Source of the DNA: Wuchereria bancrofti
Taxonomy: Eukaryota > Nematoda > Chromadorea > Rhabditida > Onchocercidae
Assembly: GCA_005281725.1 (NCBI GenBank)
Contig: SSBO01000001.1
Location: forward strand, 10,020,862 to 10,070,497
Length of the DNA stretch: 49,636 bases
Reading direction: 5' to 3'
Shown piece after piece: positions 21,372 through 36,300 of the stretch (its first letter is position 1; the number at the start of each line of letters is the position of its first letter). The position numbers and the translations under genes are program-made. A model generated the notes under the pieces. It worked only from the letters and a program-made list of their open reading frames with translations, made no database searches and was not told the DNA's origin.

Positions 21372-24300
21372 AGAAATTTCAAATGTTATAATAAAAGATC
21401 AGTGGTAAAATAATTTAATTGTTGTTGAAATAGATAGGAATATGCAAAGAATAGTTTGCTAATTTTAGCTTCTTTTTATTTTTTTAGAATAAAATTTTCT
21501 CTCAAAGAGAAACAGAAATTTGAATTCCGTCAAATAAGGATGCGTCAAATAAAGAGGAATAACATAACGATGAGAAAAGTAGGAAATTTGTTAATGAACA
21601 AAATGAATGATAAAACCCCTAAAAATGATCCCTATTCATTTGGCCTTTTCTTTCTTCTCTTTCTTCTAATCATTTTCTCTTTTATTCTCTCTCTCTCTCT
21701 CTCCTTCATCTTTCTCTTGTAAAGAAGATAAATTAGTACTTGAATTGAAATAGTATGAAGATAGAAAAGAATACAAAATGTTTTTTGCAAATAATTAGCA
21801 ATTTTATTTTTCATTTGTAAAGAAGAAGAAGAAGAAGAAGGAGAAGTGAAAGGAACAAAAGAAAGGTCAAAGGATTAATTTGAAATTGAAATGAATTAAA
21901 TATGATCAAATCTATTACTGATCTTTGAGGAGTAGAAGGAAAAGAAAAAAATTTGAAATTTCCAGAATAAATATAAAAGATTATCGAGTGATTAAGATGA
22001 AAATAAATTGATCATGGAAAATAAAATTTAAATATCATTTGAGAAATTTTTGAAATTTGCATATCTTCTGTAAGCTTACAATGAATGCATCGATGTATTA
22101 TTGCTATTCTTGCATGCAATCAAAATTTTTTAGCTTAGCTTAAAAAGTTTTTAATGATCGTCAAATGAAATGTATTTAATTCTATTTAATACAATGCAAA
22201 TTTATAATCAATTCTAAATTGCAACAATAAATGCTTAATGAACTGTTGAATTTACGAATCAAAGAAGGTCATCGTTTGTCCTTGATATTACTTTTAAGCT
22301 CTACCACTTCAAAATATCTTAAATTTGCATAATCCACATTTTATCATTTTGAAATATAAATTATTTGGAAGGAAGCATATCAAGTGTTGAAGCTTTTAAA
22401 TTAACTTTTAAATTTCAATGTCTTAAAAGTATCTAATGTGAAATTTAACAAATTTTATTCCATAATTATTACTCACTTAGCTAACTTTTTTTCATTAGTA
22501 TGTTAAGGGAGAAAAATTCCACATATAATTCTCATGTAAACATACAAATTTCAAATAATCTCAGAAAATTGACGAAATAACAATTAATAATTCATTTTCA
22601 ATTTATGCTCTTTCAAAAATTTAAATAGATACAAACTATTTTTCTTTTTGATCTGTGTTCATTCAACAATTCCAAAAAAAAAAAAAGTTTTCAAATTGCA
22701 ATAAGTTCAGATAGCATTTCTTTGGAAACATTCAATGTGAAATGATGAAAATCCCAATCAATGATTTTTTTTAAAAAGAAAAAAAAATCTTTTAAAGTTT
22801 TCTTTCTTTTCTTATTGTTGCATATTTGGAAAACTAGCCATTTGGTCATTGGAACTTTTCATCGCAGACAAACGAATATACAAAGAAAATTTGTGACGCA
22901 AAATTAAATGTCACCGATACAGCGATATTAAAACAGATTTACGCCACTGATAAAGAAAGGCCGAATGTTTAAATCATTTGTTTGCTTTTCGTTGTAAAAA
23001 AAAAAAAAAAAAGAGAAAGAAAAAAATTCATTGAAGTATTTAATTCAAAAGTAAAAAAAAAAAAAAAACTCAAACTAAAATGAACAAATTTTATATATGA
23101 GAATGTAATAAGCAGTAATTAATGATAATTTGATCTAATTGGACAAGATAAAAGTTATCATTCTATTATATCTCAAGTTATCACTAAAAGAGAACGAACT
23201 GTTTACTTTGGCATTATGGATTAGATCAGTCTTCCTTCTCTTATCATTATGTCTTTTATTCATAAATAAATTTTTAATTTATTAATCAATTAAGAAAAAT
23301 GCTAACTTTTATCATTAAATTTAACTTTTTCACTTTCGTAAAAATCGATAAAAGAAGTAAAACAAAAAAAGAATTTAAATGAAAAACTTAATATCTGGGG
23401 AGTAAGATTTGAAAAAATATTATGTCCTTAATATTTTTTTTACTTTTCGTTTTTTTCTAACACTTCGAAAAATAACTCGTTTTCAAGGTCTTTAAAATGG
23501 ATGAAGTGAAAGGGTTAAAGAAAAAATGAATTGAAAAGACATACATTATATTAAAGTGTCACATATCACCTTCAAGAATGATTTTAAATGAAATTTACAA
23601 TAATTACTTAAAATTAAATTGTAAAAATAACAGCATCTAAACATACTTCAAAAGAAAAGGATCAAATTACAATTTTAAAAAATTTCAGTTACTCGTCTTA
23701 AAAAAAGAGAAAAAATAATAGTTTTATTACTATTTGTTAATTTATTTTTTCCTCTCTAATATATTTAAAAAGTTTCACTGAATTTTTCAAAAAATATATG
23801 AAAATATTTTACAGTAATTTGTTCAATATTTTAGCAGAAATATATTTAAAGCTAATATTACATAAGAATTGTTGAGAAATATAAAATGAACCAAAAAAAA
23901 ATATAATAATTATTTTTTAAGATTCATTCTTATAAATAATATTAACACAAATAATTTGATGAATTCATTGATAAAGATGATAATTTACCTGAGATTCAAA
24001 CAACACAATCAATAGTAATAGTATCACATTATCAGTAATTTTGTAACAAAAATTGAGTGATAATAAATTCTAAACTATCATCCCTTTTTCAATTTATACA
24101 GTTATCATTGATAATTTGCAAAAAATGCAAATAAATTTGTTTTAAAATTTAATGCTTGGAAAAAAAATTAACAAACCATTATCAATTTGTCGAGTATGAT
24201 CAGCACTTACTGCTATCAGTAATTCCTCATATTTGATTTCCAATGCTTTCACGTGAGATTCTGGAAAGATACTAATTTTACTCTTTCTTAAATTTAAAAA

Positions 24301-27300
24301 TTTAGATAGAATTTAAATTAGTAGTCAAATTTGGACTAATCTTTTTTTGTCCATCTTTCATTGCTCAATGAAATAGATGAAATGATTCATTTAAATTTTA
24401 ATCTAAAATTATCAGTCATATATGAATAAAAGTACAAAAAATGCCTATTAGAAATTTTAGCAATTGCATGTTTTCGTTGTATAAATTCAATCAATGATTA
24501 ATTCATTAATTAGTGCAATTTTTTTAGTTCAAATTGTAACAAATTTAATTTCTGAAATTTGTTATATCAAATACTCCAAAATTTTTTCCATTTTATCGCT
24601 AATCAATCACATTCATTTAAAATTTTTCATTCATTTCTAAACTTTCATTCATCCAAAACTTCACATTCATTCATTTCTAAACTAATCACTCAATTTTAGT
24701 AAATTTTTAATTCGTCCATTGATGAATTAATATAATTAATGGACATTATTGAAAACAAAACGACCGCTAAAATATCTTTAAGTAAAAAAAAAACTAATTA
24801 AAAAGTATTTGAAAACTAAAGAAAATTGATTTAACAAATTAACAAAAATTTATCTTTGTAATACGTTGAAACTTAGTAATGTAAAAATTCCTTTTCAGGA
24901 TAATCTATAAAATCTGTAACATTAATATAAAGAAGGTTTACAAACTTTTAAATTTTGCTTATTTTTTTTAAAATTAGTTTTAGATTAAAAGCGTACCGTA
25001 TTTCTTATTCTCTTCAAGCGCTGCATGTAATTCTTCATTGCACTAAAAATTTTCAAAACAATAATTGATTGCGATAATTAATACTGAATAAAATAAATTT
25101 TTGTTTCAAATACTTTCGTCGAAATTTTAAATGAATTCAATTTCATATGGATATAATCAATTACAGTTTGGATGGTTTTTTTTCCAAATTTCTAAGCTAA
25201 GAAAATAATTTTAAGATCAACTCAAATTTCTGCTTAAAATTATAAGATCAAAATTAAACTAATATATTAATTCTAAAGAAACGACCAAAAACTATTTTTG
25301 ACTTTCTGTCATCTAATTAAAGTTAATTAATCGAGTAAAAGAAAATGAAACCTTTTGAATTTGTTGACCGAAGACAATAGCAAGAACATCAAATCCACGA
25401 ACAGCATCTGTTAATCTCTTTAATTTCAAAGTGTCATCTGAAAATGAAAATTTCTGAAATTTTTAATAAATTATGTTTGGGAGTTTAATTTCATAATAAA
25501 TTAAAAATATGAACCTTTCCGTTTTCCGAAACAAAAATTATGCAAGCTCATCACATTCAGAATTCTTCAGAGATAGTAAAAATTTCTCGAAATATATTCA
25601 AATTCGTCAAAGCCTTGTACAATTGTATATTATTAGTTTGATTTGACAATTTGAGAAATATGATGAAATTTAATCTAATGAATTTTAATCTTAAAAGAGA
25701 GTCATCCTAGGCATATTTCCCACCCCTTAGAATACAAAATCGTATTTGAGCCTCTGAAAAGCCGATTAAGCACTAAACGACGCATTTAGTCAAATAATAA
25801 TCTTAACTCGTTGGAATTAAATATTGACTTGTATTTTAGTTAAACAATTAATTGTATTTATGAATTTATTTTTCAATTAATATTTTTAAAATTGTATAAG
25901 GTATAGAAGTGTGAATGATATTAAAATACACCAGTACTTTTTGAATAATCTTGATTTCTATTGATGATTTCAGGATGCTGAATTATACTACAAAACATTT
26001 CAACAAATGTATTAATCGTTGTGATAAATTTATATTTTCTGTCAACCAATCAATTAATATTTTGTATCGCCTACTACAGTAACATTCCATCACCGTCTTT
26101 AAATTATGGCAATAGCGCATATAAATTTCAAATGTTACAGTACCAACACATTAAAATAACATTTTTGCTTTTTGAAAAAAAAAAATTGTAGAAATAAACG
26201 TATCAACGAAAATTTTGAAAGCAAAATGCTTTTAGTTTTAAAATTTGTTTAATTTGAAAAAAATTAATTAATTTGGTTTAAAGCTATTTATGATCAAAAA
26301 AGGTTGTTATATTTTAGAAATACAATTGTCAAATTTCATTTTATATCATCTTTTACAAGTCTATTACAAAATGATTTCCCTTTCATAATTATTAAATAGT
26401 AGATTGATTTGTAAATGGTGGATATTTTCAGTAAATGAAATTAATTTAAACACAAATAATTTAACTTTGTAATTGTAACAATGGAAAAACTAATAAAGTT
26501 GACAAATATTAACTAACCTTGGTGTGTTTCATTTGTCATTGGCATAAGTTGTTTCCCAGCTTTACGAACTTTAAGTAATGAATGTGCTGCAGATGATGTA
26601 GGTAAACCAGAATGTAATGCTAAAAGAAAAAAAAAATCACTTCAACACTTCAACATTTTAAGAGAAGTAATATAAATTTTGAGCATAACTTAGAACTTCT
26701 TATATCAAATTTTTAACACTGTAAAACAGCCATTGTAAAACAGCCACTGTAAAAGCCACTGTAAAACAGGATACTTCAAAATATAAATTACACGCCTAAC
26801 ACTATAAAAAACTTAAAAGATGAAACTGGAAAGGTTGTAATGTTAAAATTTGTGATGACACTATGTGATACTGTAACATGACTGTAATAATACCGTAACA
26901 TGACTGCATACTGTAAACTACAGAAGAAAGATAATATTTATAAGGTGATTGATTCTGATTGATTAGATGTTATTGGAAATAAGCACTACAATGATAATCA
27001 TATTTATCATTTGATTATAACATTTAACCGTTTAGAACAATAAATCAATTTTGGAACTATTGTTAAGGACAGTTTCTGATCTATCAGAGATTTATTGATG
27101 CTAAAAAGAGGAGAAAAGATGAATTTTAACTTGTTGAGATGGTCTAAGCAGATTTCAGAGTAAATTGACACAAATTTGGGTAATTTAATCGAAACGATGG
27201 AATAGGAATATTTAGGTTACAACAATGAAATGTATGAATAGATCGTAAAAATGGAGTTATGACGAGAAACATTCTCCTTGAATATTATTATAATTTCTTC

Positions 27301-30300
27301 TAGCATCACTTAATGTCATGCAATATAAAAGTTATTGATTCATTCAATCATTGATAATAATTCAAGTAAAATTAATTTTAATCTTTTACAAGAAAAATTT
27401 ATTAAGTAAAGCAGAAAATGAGAGGAGACAGATTTGTTAGTCGTTAACATTGTTATCCAATTTAATCAACAAATTTACTTTCTAAAATTTATGATAACTT
27501 TGAAATTTAATTAAGACAACTAACTGTTTAATGAATGCATTTATTTATGTAATATAAGGTAACAAATAAATAAATCAGCAAAGTACACAGAAATTAAACT
27601 GATTAAAAATTAAACGAGCTAAATAAGATGATAGAGGAACGATTCTTATATTTCAAATATTTTAAATTTGAAAATAAAAAAATTTTGCAATTTGATCAAA
27701 TTTATTACATTCAGTCATGTAATATTACACTATTAAACTACACAAGTCAATTAGTACGGAATAACATTCACATTTTCCATATATTTCATTTTCAATCCCA
27801 ATTTTCTTCAATTATTTTCTTTTTCAATTGCACTGAATAATAGGACATCAGCCAAATGCAACAATGTGAAATTTTCTCATACAATTTCAATTAGAGTTTA
27901 ACTTTCGTAGGAAAATCAATACTTACATTTTGTTTTGGTGATATTTGATGATTGAGGTATTGATTTAGAATTTAAAGCAGGAAGCTCTTTAGAAGTTTCT
28001 TTTTTCAACTTTTCCGATCGTACTGTAAGTGAGCCTAAAATTATCACAGTTATTTATCATTTTGAAATATATTTCTTTCAAAAATTAGATTTGCAGAAAA
28101 ATTTGCAATATAATTATTTAAACAATCATCATTATTTTTAACAATTTTTAAGGAAAATTTTAACATTTTTATATAAGAATACTTTTATTAAAATAGTTTC
28201 TAACATACATCAAGTAATATTACTTCTATAGGAGTAATAAGACAAGAGTAAATAATCAAAAAATAGAAATTGATGCAAGATGAATATGGCAACTGATTTG
28301 ATTTAATTTAAACAATAGTTCAGAAAAAAAAAACAAATAAATTATTTATAACAGATTTTAAATAGCCTTTGTTTAAGTGACACAAATTTTATTAACTTTA
28401 TGTTAAAGATAGTAATAGCCATCCCTCAAACAGTCTATTAACTTTCATTTTGCAATTAAGAAGCAAACAAATTTACGAATCTAAGATCATACTCTGTTGA
28501 TGATATTAAGATTCAAGCTTTGATCTATCCTCATCTAAGTAAAATATATATCACAAATTCCAAGAAAAGCAGTACCACTGATAAGATAGTTTTTAAAAAA
28601 AAATAAAAGTTAGATCTAATTAATGAAAAGACAAATTTCAGCATAACTAGACAGAATAAAAATATGAATCACTGAGCCTATCGTTTTCAAAATAAAATAT
28701 ACAATTTCATCAATACTAAAACATAAAAGTTTACGAATATAACTTAAAATTCATTTACAAATGTTCAAAATTTAGACTGAATGAATTTATCAATGTATGA
28801 TAGATTGAAAATTAACAAAATAAGCCATTCATGAGTTAATTGTTGAAATAATTTCATTTATATCAATAAAATTAATAATACCTTTTTGAAGAGTTTTTGG
28901 ATGAGCTAATAATTGTCGTTGCTTTGTAACTGGTCGTGATGTTGTCGTTGTGCTGGTGACATGTGGTCCAGGTTGACTTCGTGAATTTACCACCGTTTTC
29001 AATGCTTCATTTCGTCGACGTTTTGCATTCGGTGATGATGGATGAAGTATTTTCTTGTTTTCTTCATTAGCAGGCATCTTTTCTTCTACAAATGAAAAAA
29101 AAAAAATAAAATAAAATATGCAAAATAAATTCAAATTACAAATTTTGATCTTTAAAAAAGCGTAAAAAACATATGCAACGTAAAATTTTCAGGTAAATTA
29201 TCATAAACAAAACAAAAACAATGTTCTTATCAAACTTGTTTATGTTATTGATTGGTAGTAAGATCGATTTAATTGACAAAATTTGAAAATGAAAAAAAAA
29301 TATCCTTATGAAACATTACTTTTATATGCAAAATATAATTTTATTTTACAATAAATTTTATTTCTTAAATTAACAAATAGCTAAATATTTCAACTCAACA
29401 TTGAATCTTATCAGAAAATGTAAACATCTGAAAAAACTAAAAATAGAAATCAGTTACTTTAAAGAAAAAAGAAGGAAATAAAATCTCAAAAATTATAAAA
29501 AAAAACTAGAAATGAGAAAAAAAATAGTAGGCAAGTAAATTAGTCCTCTGTTATCTGAAAATAAATATGCAAACTGATAAATTCAAAATTCCTGTCAACT
29601 TTCTAAATGTGATATTTCATACTTTTGCAAAAAACAAAAAGTAGGAATGAATGAATGAATGTGAAAAATTTAAAAATTAAAAAAATATATTCAATCGATA
29701 ACGCAATCTAAGCAATTGTAGAAAGGATGACAATTGCGCAAGGCGAAATCAAAAATCAATGAAGGACTTGAAATGAATTTAACGATTCATTTAAATAGTA
29801 TTAGCATAAAGTAATAATATTATAAGGTAATGAATAATCAAAAGGAGATAAAATATGCAATACAATATAACAATTATTCATTTAGGATAAATATTTATAA
29901 TGACTTATACTAATTTAAATTATTTCGTTAAAATTGTCATCTGAGCAATGTAATTAACTAATTACTAAAATATGACAAAATAATTTAGCGACATAAGCGA
30001 TTAAAATTGAAATGGACAACAATAACAAAATCAATTTAAAGAATTTAAATCTTAACTTACTAATATTTTTGTCAATCAATGTTTTACCCTTAAGGCATAT
30101 TGATTTGATAACAACAAAAATACACAGATTGCGCTAACTGATCTGCTGATAAGAATTTTAATCTTTCGATCTACCGAATTAATTGATAATCTATAGCTAA
30201 ACATAACCAGTTATAGAAGATTAATATGAGAAATTTTCATCAAATCATTATAAATGCATAAATAATTAAAAAAATTCTTAAAATTTAACGCATCATTATC

Positions 30301-33300
30301 TTCTATTCATTATTAATTGCATGCTAAATTTACATTTCAATTTAAATATTTGACAAATTTCAATGAATTAAACCAATTAAGTTTAACACTGGAAGAGCGC
30401 TCTAATTATGTAAGATGAAATTAATGCGATTCAGAAAGGAATTAAAATTTAATCCTATAAAATTGAGTCTACTAAATTTATATGCAAAATTTAGAAATAA
30501 AAATATGAAATTTATAATATAAATAAAAATATAAAATTTATAACAAAACGATCAACCATATGCAATTATTATATGCTAAATTTATATTTCAACTTAAATA
30601 TTTGATAAATTTCAATGATTTAAACTAATTAAGTTTAATATTGAAAGGAAGAAATAATAATTACTGTTAGATTAAAAGAAAATATTTTGAAAGCTAAAGC
30701 TAAAAACTGAGCAAAATTTTAATGATTACTTATATCAGTCATTTTATAGCAATAAATAAGAACTTTTTGTAGTTTTATGAGGCGTAAAAATTAATTTACA
30801 AAGCGCAAAATTATACGAAAATACAATTTTGATACTAATTAACAAAGAAATATAATTAAGACTAACATTTCTACCATCTAACAAAGATGGCTTTCTTAAT
30901 TAGTGTTGAATGATAAAGTGATTGATTGATCGTAGTGTTAACTTGTATATTAATGAATTTTAAAACTTAAAAACTCATTTCATATCAAATTTATCAATTA
31001 AAAAAAAGGAGAAAATATATGAATGATTGAAATGATTTTTTGTGAAATGAAATAGAAACTCAAATGAAGATAAAAGTTCATTTTAAAACCCAAATGATTG
31101 ACTGATATTGTGATAAGTTAACAGTGATCTTCAACCAAAAGAACCAGTAATAAAAGTAATGCTATCTTTTCTCGTTTTTTTCTAAATTAAAAAGTGTTTT
31201 TTTTAAAAAAATAAAAAACTTTTGTTGAATAGCAAATAATTTTTGAAAATTTTTTTACCAGAAAAAAAAAGAAAAAAAATAGAAAAAAAATTCTTTTCTT
31301 TTCGTTTTTATTCACTTTCATCTAATATTTTCAACATTTTCAACTTTTCTTTCGTACTATGAAATGCAAAAAAAAAAAAAGAAAAGTTTTTTTTCATAGG
31401 GAAATCAAATTTGTATTTCTTGAAATTTCAAAATTTTTTACTATTTATAAAAATCATAAATTTCCCACTTTTTTTTTTAAATCATCAAAATTTATTACTC
31501 TTTTATTATTTACTAAAATTGATAAATATTTTATTGTTATTATTTAAATTTACAAACTTACTTTTTCAAATCATTTCTAAAATTGCTAATTGCTGAGATA
31601 CTTTTTTAACAAAAAAAAAAATTAGAATCTAAATAATATTTCAAACAATAATGTTTACATCAATGATAAGCAATTTTTTTTTTTTNNNNNNNNNNNNNNN
31701 NNNNNNNNNNNNNNNNNNNNNNNNNNNNNNNNNNNNNNNNNNNNNNNNNNAAAATATATGAATGATTGAAATGATTTTTTGTGAAATGAAATAGAAACTC
31801 AAATGAAGATAAAAGTTCATTTTAAAACCCAAATGATTGACTGATATTGTGATAAGTTAACAGTGATCTTCAACCAAAAGAACCAGTAATAAAAGTAATG
31901 CTATCTTTTCTCGTTTTTTTCTAAATTAAAAAGTGTTTTTTTTAAAAAAATAAAAAACTTTTGTTGAATAGCAAATAATTTTTGAAAATTTTTTTACCAG
32001 AAAAAAAAAGAAAAAAAATAGAAAAAAAATTCTTTTCTTTTCGTTTTTATTCACTTTCATCTAATATTTTCAACATTTTCAACTTTTCTTTCGTACTATG
32101 AAATGCAAAAAAAAAAAAAGAAAAGTTTTTTTTCATAGGGAAATCAAATTTGTATTTCTTGAAATTTCAAAATTTTTTACTATTTATAAAAATCATAAAT
32201 TTCCCACTTTTTTTTTTAAATCATCAAAATTTATTACTCTTTTATTATTTACTAAAATTGATAAATATTTTATTGTTATTATTTAAATTTACAAACTTAC
32301 TTTTTCAAATCATTTCTAAAATTGCTAATTGCTGAGATACTTTTTTAACAAAAAAAAAAATTAGAATCTAAATAATATTTCAAACAATAATGTTTACATC
32401 AATGATAAGCAATTTTTTTTTTTTTCACAGATAAACAATAAATCATTTTGTGGGAAACTAATTTCCATTTTACATTCAGAATTTATTTCTCTTCTTTCTT
32501 CATTCTAAAATCACTTTTCAACAAAAATTCTTTTATTTTAATGTTACATTTCTGGGATCCAAAAAACAAAAAAAAAAAAAAAATGAGAAATACTTTTTAA
32601 CATATTTGTACAACACTTAAAGCAAAAAAGTTAAGTGCTATAAAAATGATAAATAAAATCTTTGAAATGTTTGAGTGAGAAGTAAACTGTTCAGATTGAA
32701 AAAAGTTACAAATCAAATAAAATACTTCAAATTTACTACAAAAGATAAAAATTTAACAATAGTGAAAGCAAAAGAAAAAAAAATGAATGAATGAATGAAT
32801 TAAAAAATTATTGGAAGAAAATATGATTTCTCTTCCAATTTTATTAGTTATATTAAATAAAAAATAATAATGAATAATAATTAAAAATCAAAAATTTAAA
32901 AATTAAACAAATGAAAGAAAGTAAATTTTAAAACTATAGCAAATTGTCACATTTTATAATATTATTTTACATATCGTTAATTTATACAGCAAATTTTTTA
33001 ATTATCAAAAATAATGTTAGCTTAAATAAGCGTTAATTAATGTTTGTTTACTAAATACATTTTTGTAATGTTTATAAATTAACAAAAAATTAGTAAATGA
33101 ATGATTACAAATAAGAAAATAAAAAAAAAATAAAAATGCAACAAAATTATTTCAGCAAAATTAATTCGTTAAAATTGCATCATTTCTAGGAGAATAAATT
33201 AGTCGATAAAATTTGAAATAATTTTAATTTGTTGAATGTTTGCTCAAAATTCGGCTCTTCGGCTAGTAATTAAACAATTAAACAAACAGAGTGAATGAGT

Positions 33301-36300
33301 GTATCGATTAGCAGAACAAAAAGAAAGATGCGAAAAATTTTTTTGTTTTTTGTTTTTTTTTTAAACAAATTAATAACATCATTATTATCACCATCACTGA
33401 TAATAGCAACAAAAGTATTTTGTGCAAAGATTATCAATTAATGTCACAAATAGCTAACGAACAAGAAATTTCAAACACTTAAATTTTTTAACGAAATATT
33501 AGAAGTAATCAATTTGAGATAAAATTAAGCTAACCGCAAAAGAAAGTTTGAACAAGCTTACAAATTTGATAAAATGAATGAATGAATGAATGAACGAATG
33601 AATGAATGAATGAATGAATGAATGAATGAATGAATGAATGAATGAATGATTGAATGAATGAATGAATGAATGAATGAATGAATAAATGAATGAATGAATG
33701 AATGAATGAATGATTGAATGAATGAATTAATGAATGAATGAATGAATGAATGAATGAGTGAATGAATGAATGAATGAATGAATGAATTAATGAATGAATG
33801 AATGAATGAATGAATGAGTGAATGAATGAATGAATGAATGAATGAATAAATGAATGAATGAATGAATGAATGAATGAATGAATGAGTGAATGAATGAATG
33901 AATGAATGAATGAATAAATGAATGAATGAATGAATGAATGAATGAATGAAAATAATATTTGTATGAGATTTGCATATATACTAATTAATTTCTTTTTTTT
34001 TGAAATGCAAAAATTTATTAATTTATTACTTTTGAAAAATAACTATGTTTCATTAGCATCATTAATAGCTAAAAGCAATTTAGCACAATTTATTTTGATA
34101 AATTATGGTTATATTGAAAATTGAAAAGAATTTTTATTGAAAAAAATTGAAAAAAATTTATTGAAAAAAAAGAAAAACAATAAATTGTTAGTAAATAAAT
34201 GAACAAGGAAAGCTAAGAATATTTTAATGAATTTAATGATAAATAATTATTCCTATTTCAGCTAAACAAGAATGAAATTTGAATTTGTAAAATTTAAACT
34301 TTACTTTGTAACCAAAGAAGAAGATAATTTCTTTCTTTGATAAATTAAAATAAAGATGATTAGAAGATACTCCAAGAATTGAACAATTTTTTAAAAATTA
34401 AAGATTTACTAGGATAATGGTTAATAATATTAAGGAAAATTTAATAGTTTGCAAAATTATTATAAGACTAATCAAAAATGATATTTTACTTGAAACTTAC
34501 ATAAAGGCAATTAAAAAATTGTCAAAATTGAAAATGAAATCAATTTTTGAAATTTGTTTTTTCTACAAATTTCCAATATTTTAAATATATAAAATGAATT
34601 GATATTAATTTACATTCAAAAAAAACGAAAAAATCCAACTTTATTATTTTTGCAAAAAGATAGAACTAAATAGAAAGAAAAAGAATTTCAAAAATTGGTA
34701 AAGTGTAGTAAGAAGAAAGAATCATTTTTACCTTTGACCTTTACTATAATAAACCACAAATGTTCCCTTATTAAGAAAGAAATCATTCTACCTTTGACCC
34801 TAATTATAATAGTCCACAAAATGTTCTCTGACATATCACATTACGAAAAAATTATTTTGCCCTTTGACCCTACTAAAATAATAATCCACAATTGCTCTCT
34901 AATTCATTTAGTGCTACTAATTTGTTGCAGTACTACTACAATTCTTATCATTTCTAATATTTTCAATTGTATATTGGTGTTTACCATTTTTTTTTTTAAA
35001 TTAAAAGTTAAAAAGTAAAATGTTAGATTAAATAAGTAAAGTTATTAACATTTAACCTTCATTCTCATCAACAATCGTTTGTGATTGCATACGTCGAACA
35101 GGTGTTGATACAATCAACAAATTATGAAGTTTTGATTTCACATCTTTTTTTGGTTTTAATTTATCAGCTTCAATGCTTGCTTTAAGCTTTTCCATTAGTA
35201 ATTGTGATTTAGACGGTGGTTTTATTTTTGGTGGTCGTATTGGTACTGGAGCATTTTGAAGCTCTCGTATTGATAACTAAAATTTGCTATTGCTTTTATG
35301 AAATTATATTTATCATTTATTTATACTTTACTTACTTAGAAATGTTTACTTATAAAATATATATGGGAAAATAAATTTTTTTTTTCTTTTTTCACAAGTA
35401 AATCTATTGTAAAATCTTTTGGTTTTTTTTTTTTTTTGAAATTAAAACAAAAAATTTATGATCTTGGCTTTTTTTGAAATCAAAATAAAAAAACTTACTG
35501 CTCTTGGTTTTTTTTTTGAAATTAAAACAAAAATTTACTAGCCTTGGCTTTTTTGAAATTAAAATAAAAAAACTTGCTGGTCCTGGCTTTTTTTGAAATT
35601 AAAACAAAAAACTTACTGGTCTCGGCTTTTTTTGAAATTAAAACAAAAAAAACTTACTGATCTTGGCTTTTTTTTTGAAATTAAAACAAAAAAATTTACT
35701 GGTCTTGGCTCTTTTTGAAATTAAAACAAAAAAACTTACTGGTCTTGGTTTTTTTTTTGAAATTAAAACAAAAATTTACTAGCCTTGGCTTTTTTGAAAT
35801 TAAAATAAAAAAACTTACTGGTCTCGGCTTTTTTTGAAATTAAAACAAAAAAAAAACTTACTGGTCTTGGCTTTTTAGGTCTTTCTTTTTTCTCATCCTT
35901 TTTGATATTTTCCAATTTTTCTGTTGCTATATTCTTTTGTTGTGAATGTTCTTTCGATTCTAATTCTTTAGTGGTAGTTGCAAAATCACAATTTAATGAT
36001 TTATAACAATTTGATTCCTGTTCTGTTACTTCTGTACTTGTTGTCTATAAAAAAAAAAAAACTAAACAAAACAATATTAAAATTTTAAATTAAAAAAAAA
36101 ATTTTTTTAACTACTAAAATCACATTTGCAAAAATTAATTAAATTTATTGATTCGAAAAAAATTTCTTTTCTTTTTTTTAAAAGCATAACATAGCATAAT
36201 GAAAAATAAATGAAATGAAATAGATTTTATCATTATAATTATACTTTTTTAAAAAAAAAAAAAAGTAAAAAATAAATTTAAAACTTACAGGTGTTACAGG

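Larger units (their letters stand above)
29086..35056 (-). other. Largest CAP-Gly intron, about 6 kb
   Basis: This intron joins exon 35057-35276 to exon 28882-29085. It contains a 65-N gap with flanking 674-bp copies, a (GAAT)n array (33573-33950), a diverged duplication (about 30310-30400 and 30565-30650, both with TTAAATATTTGA.AAATTTCAATGA), and a three-copy ~60-bp repeat (34714-34905). If the duplicated block is an assembly artefact the true intron is about 740 bases shorter. No nested gene was recognised. Confidence 0.65.

Noticed and set aside
21456..21722. Plus-strand 88-residue frame with basic start and hydrophobic end
   Set aside because: Lies in an intron; its hydrophobic end is the (TC)n run and its start has no acceptor or known motif.
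31359..32335. Paired identical Lys/Phe-rich plus-strand frames
   Set aside because: They are the same intronic sequence present twice because of the duplication around the N gap.
33787..33975. Minus-strand open frame of repeated Ile-His-Ser-Phe
   Set aside because: It is only the translation of the (GAAT)n array in an intron; no start context or conservation argument.
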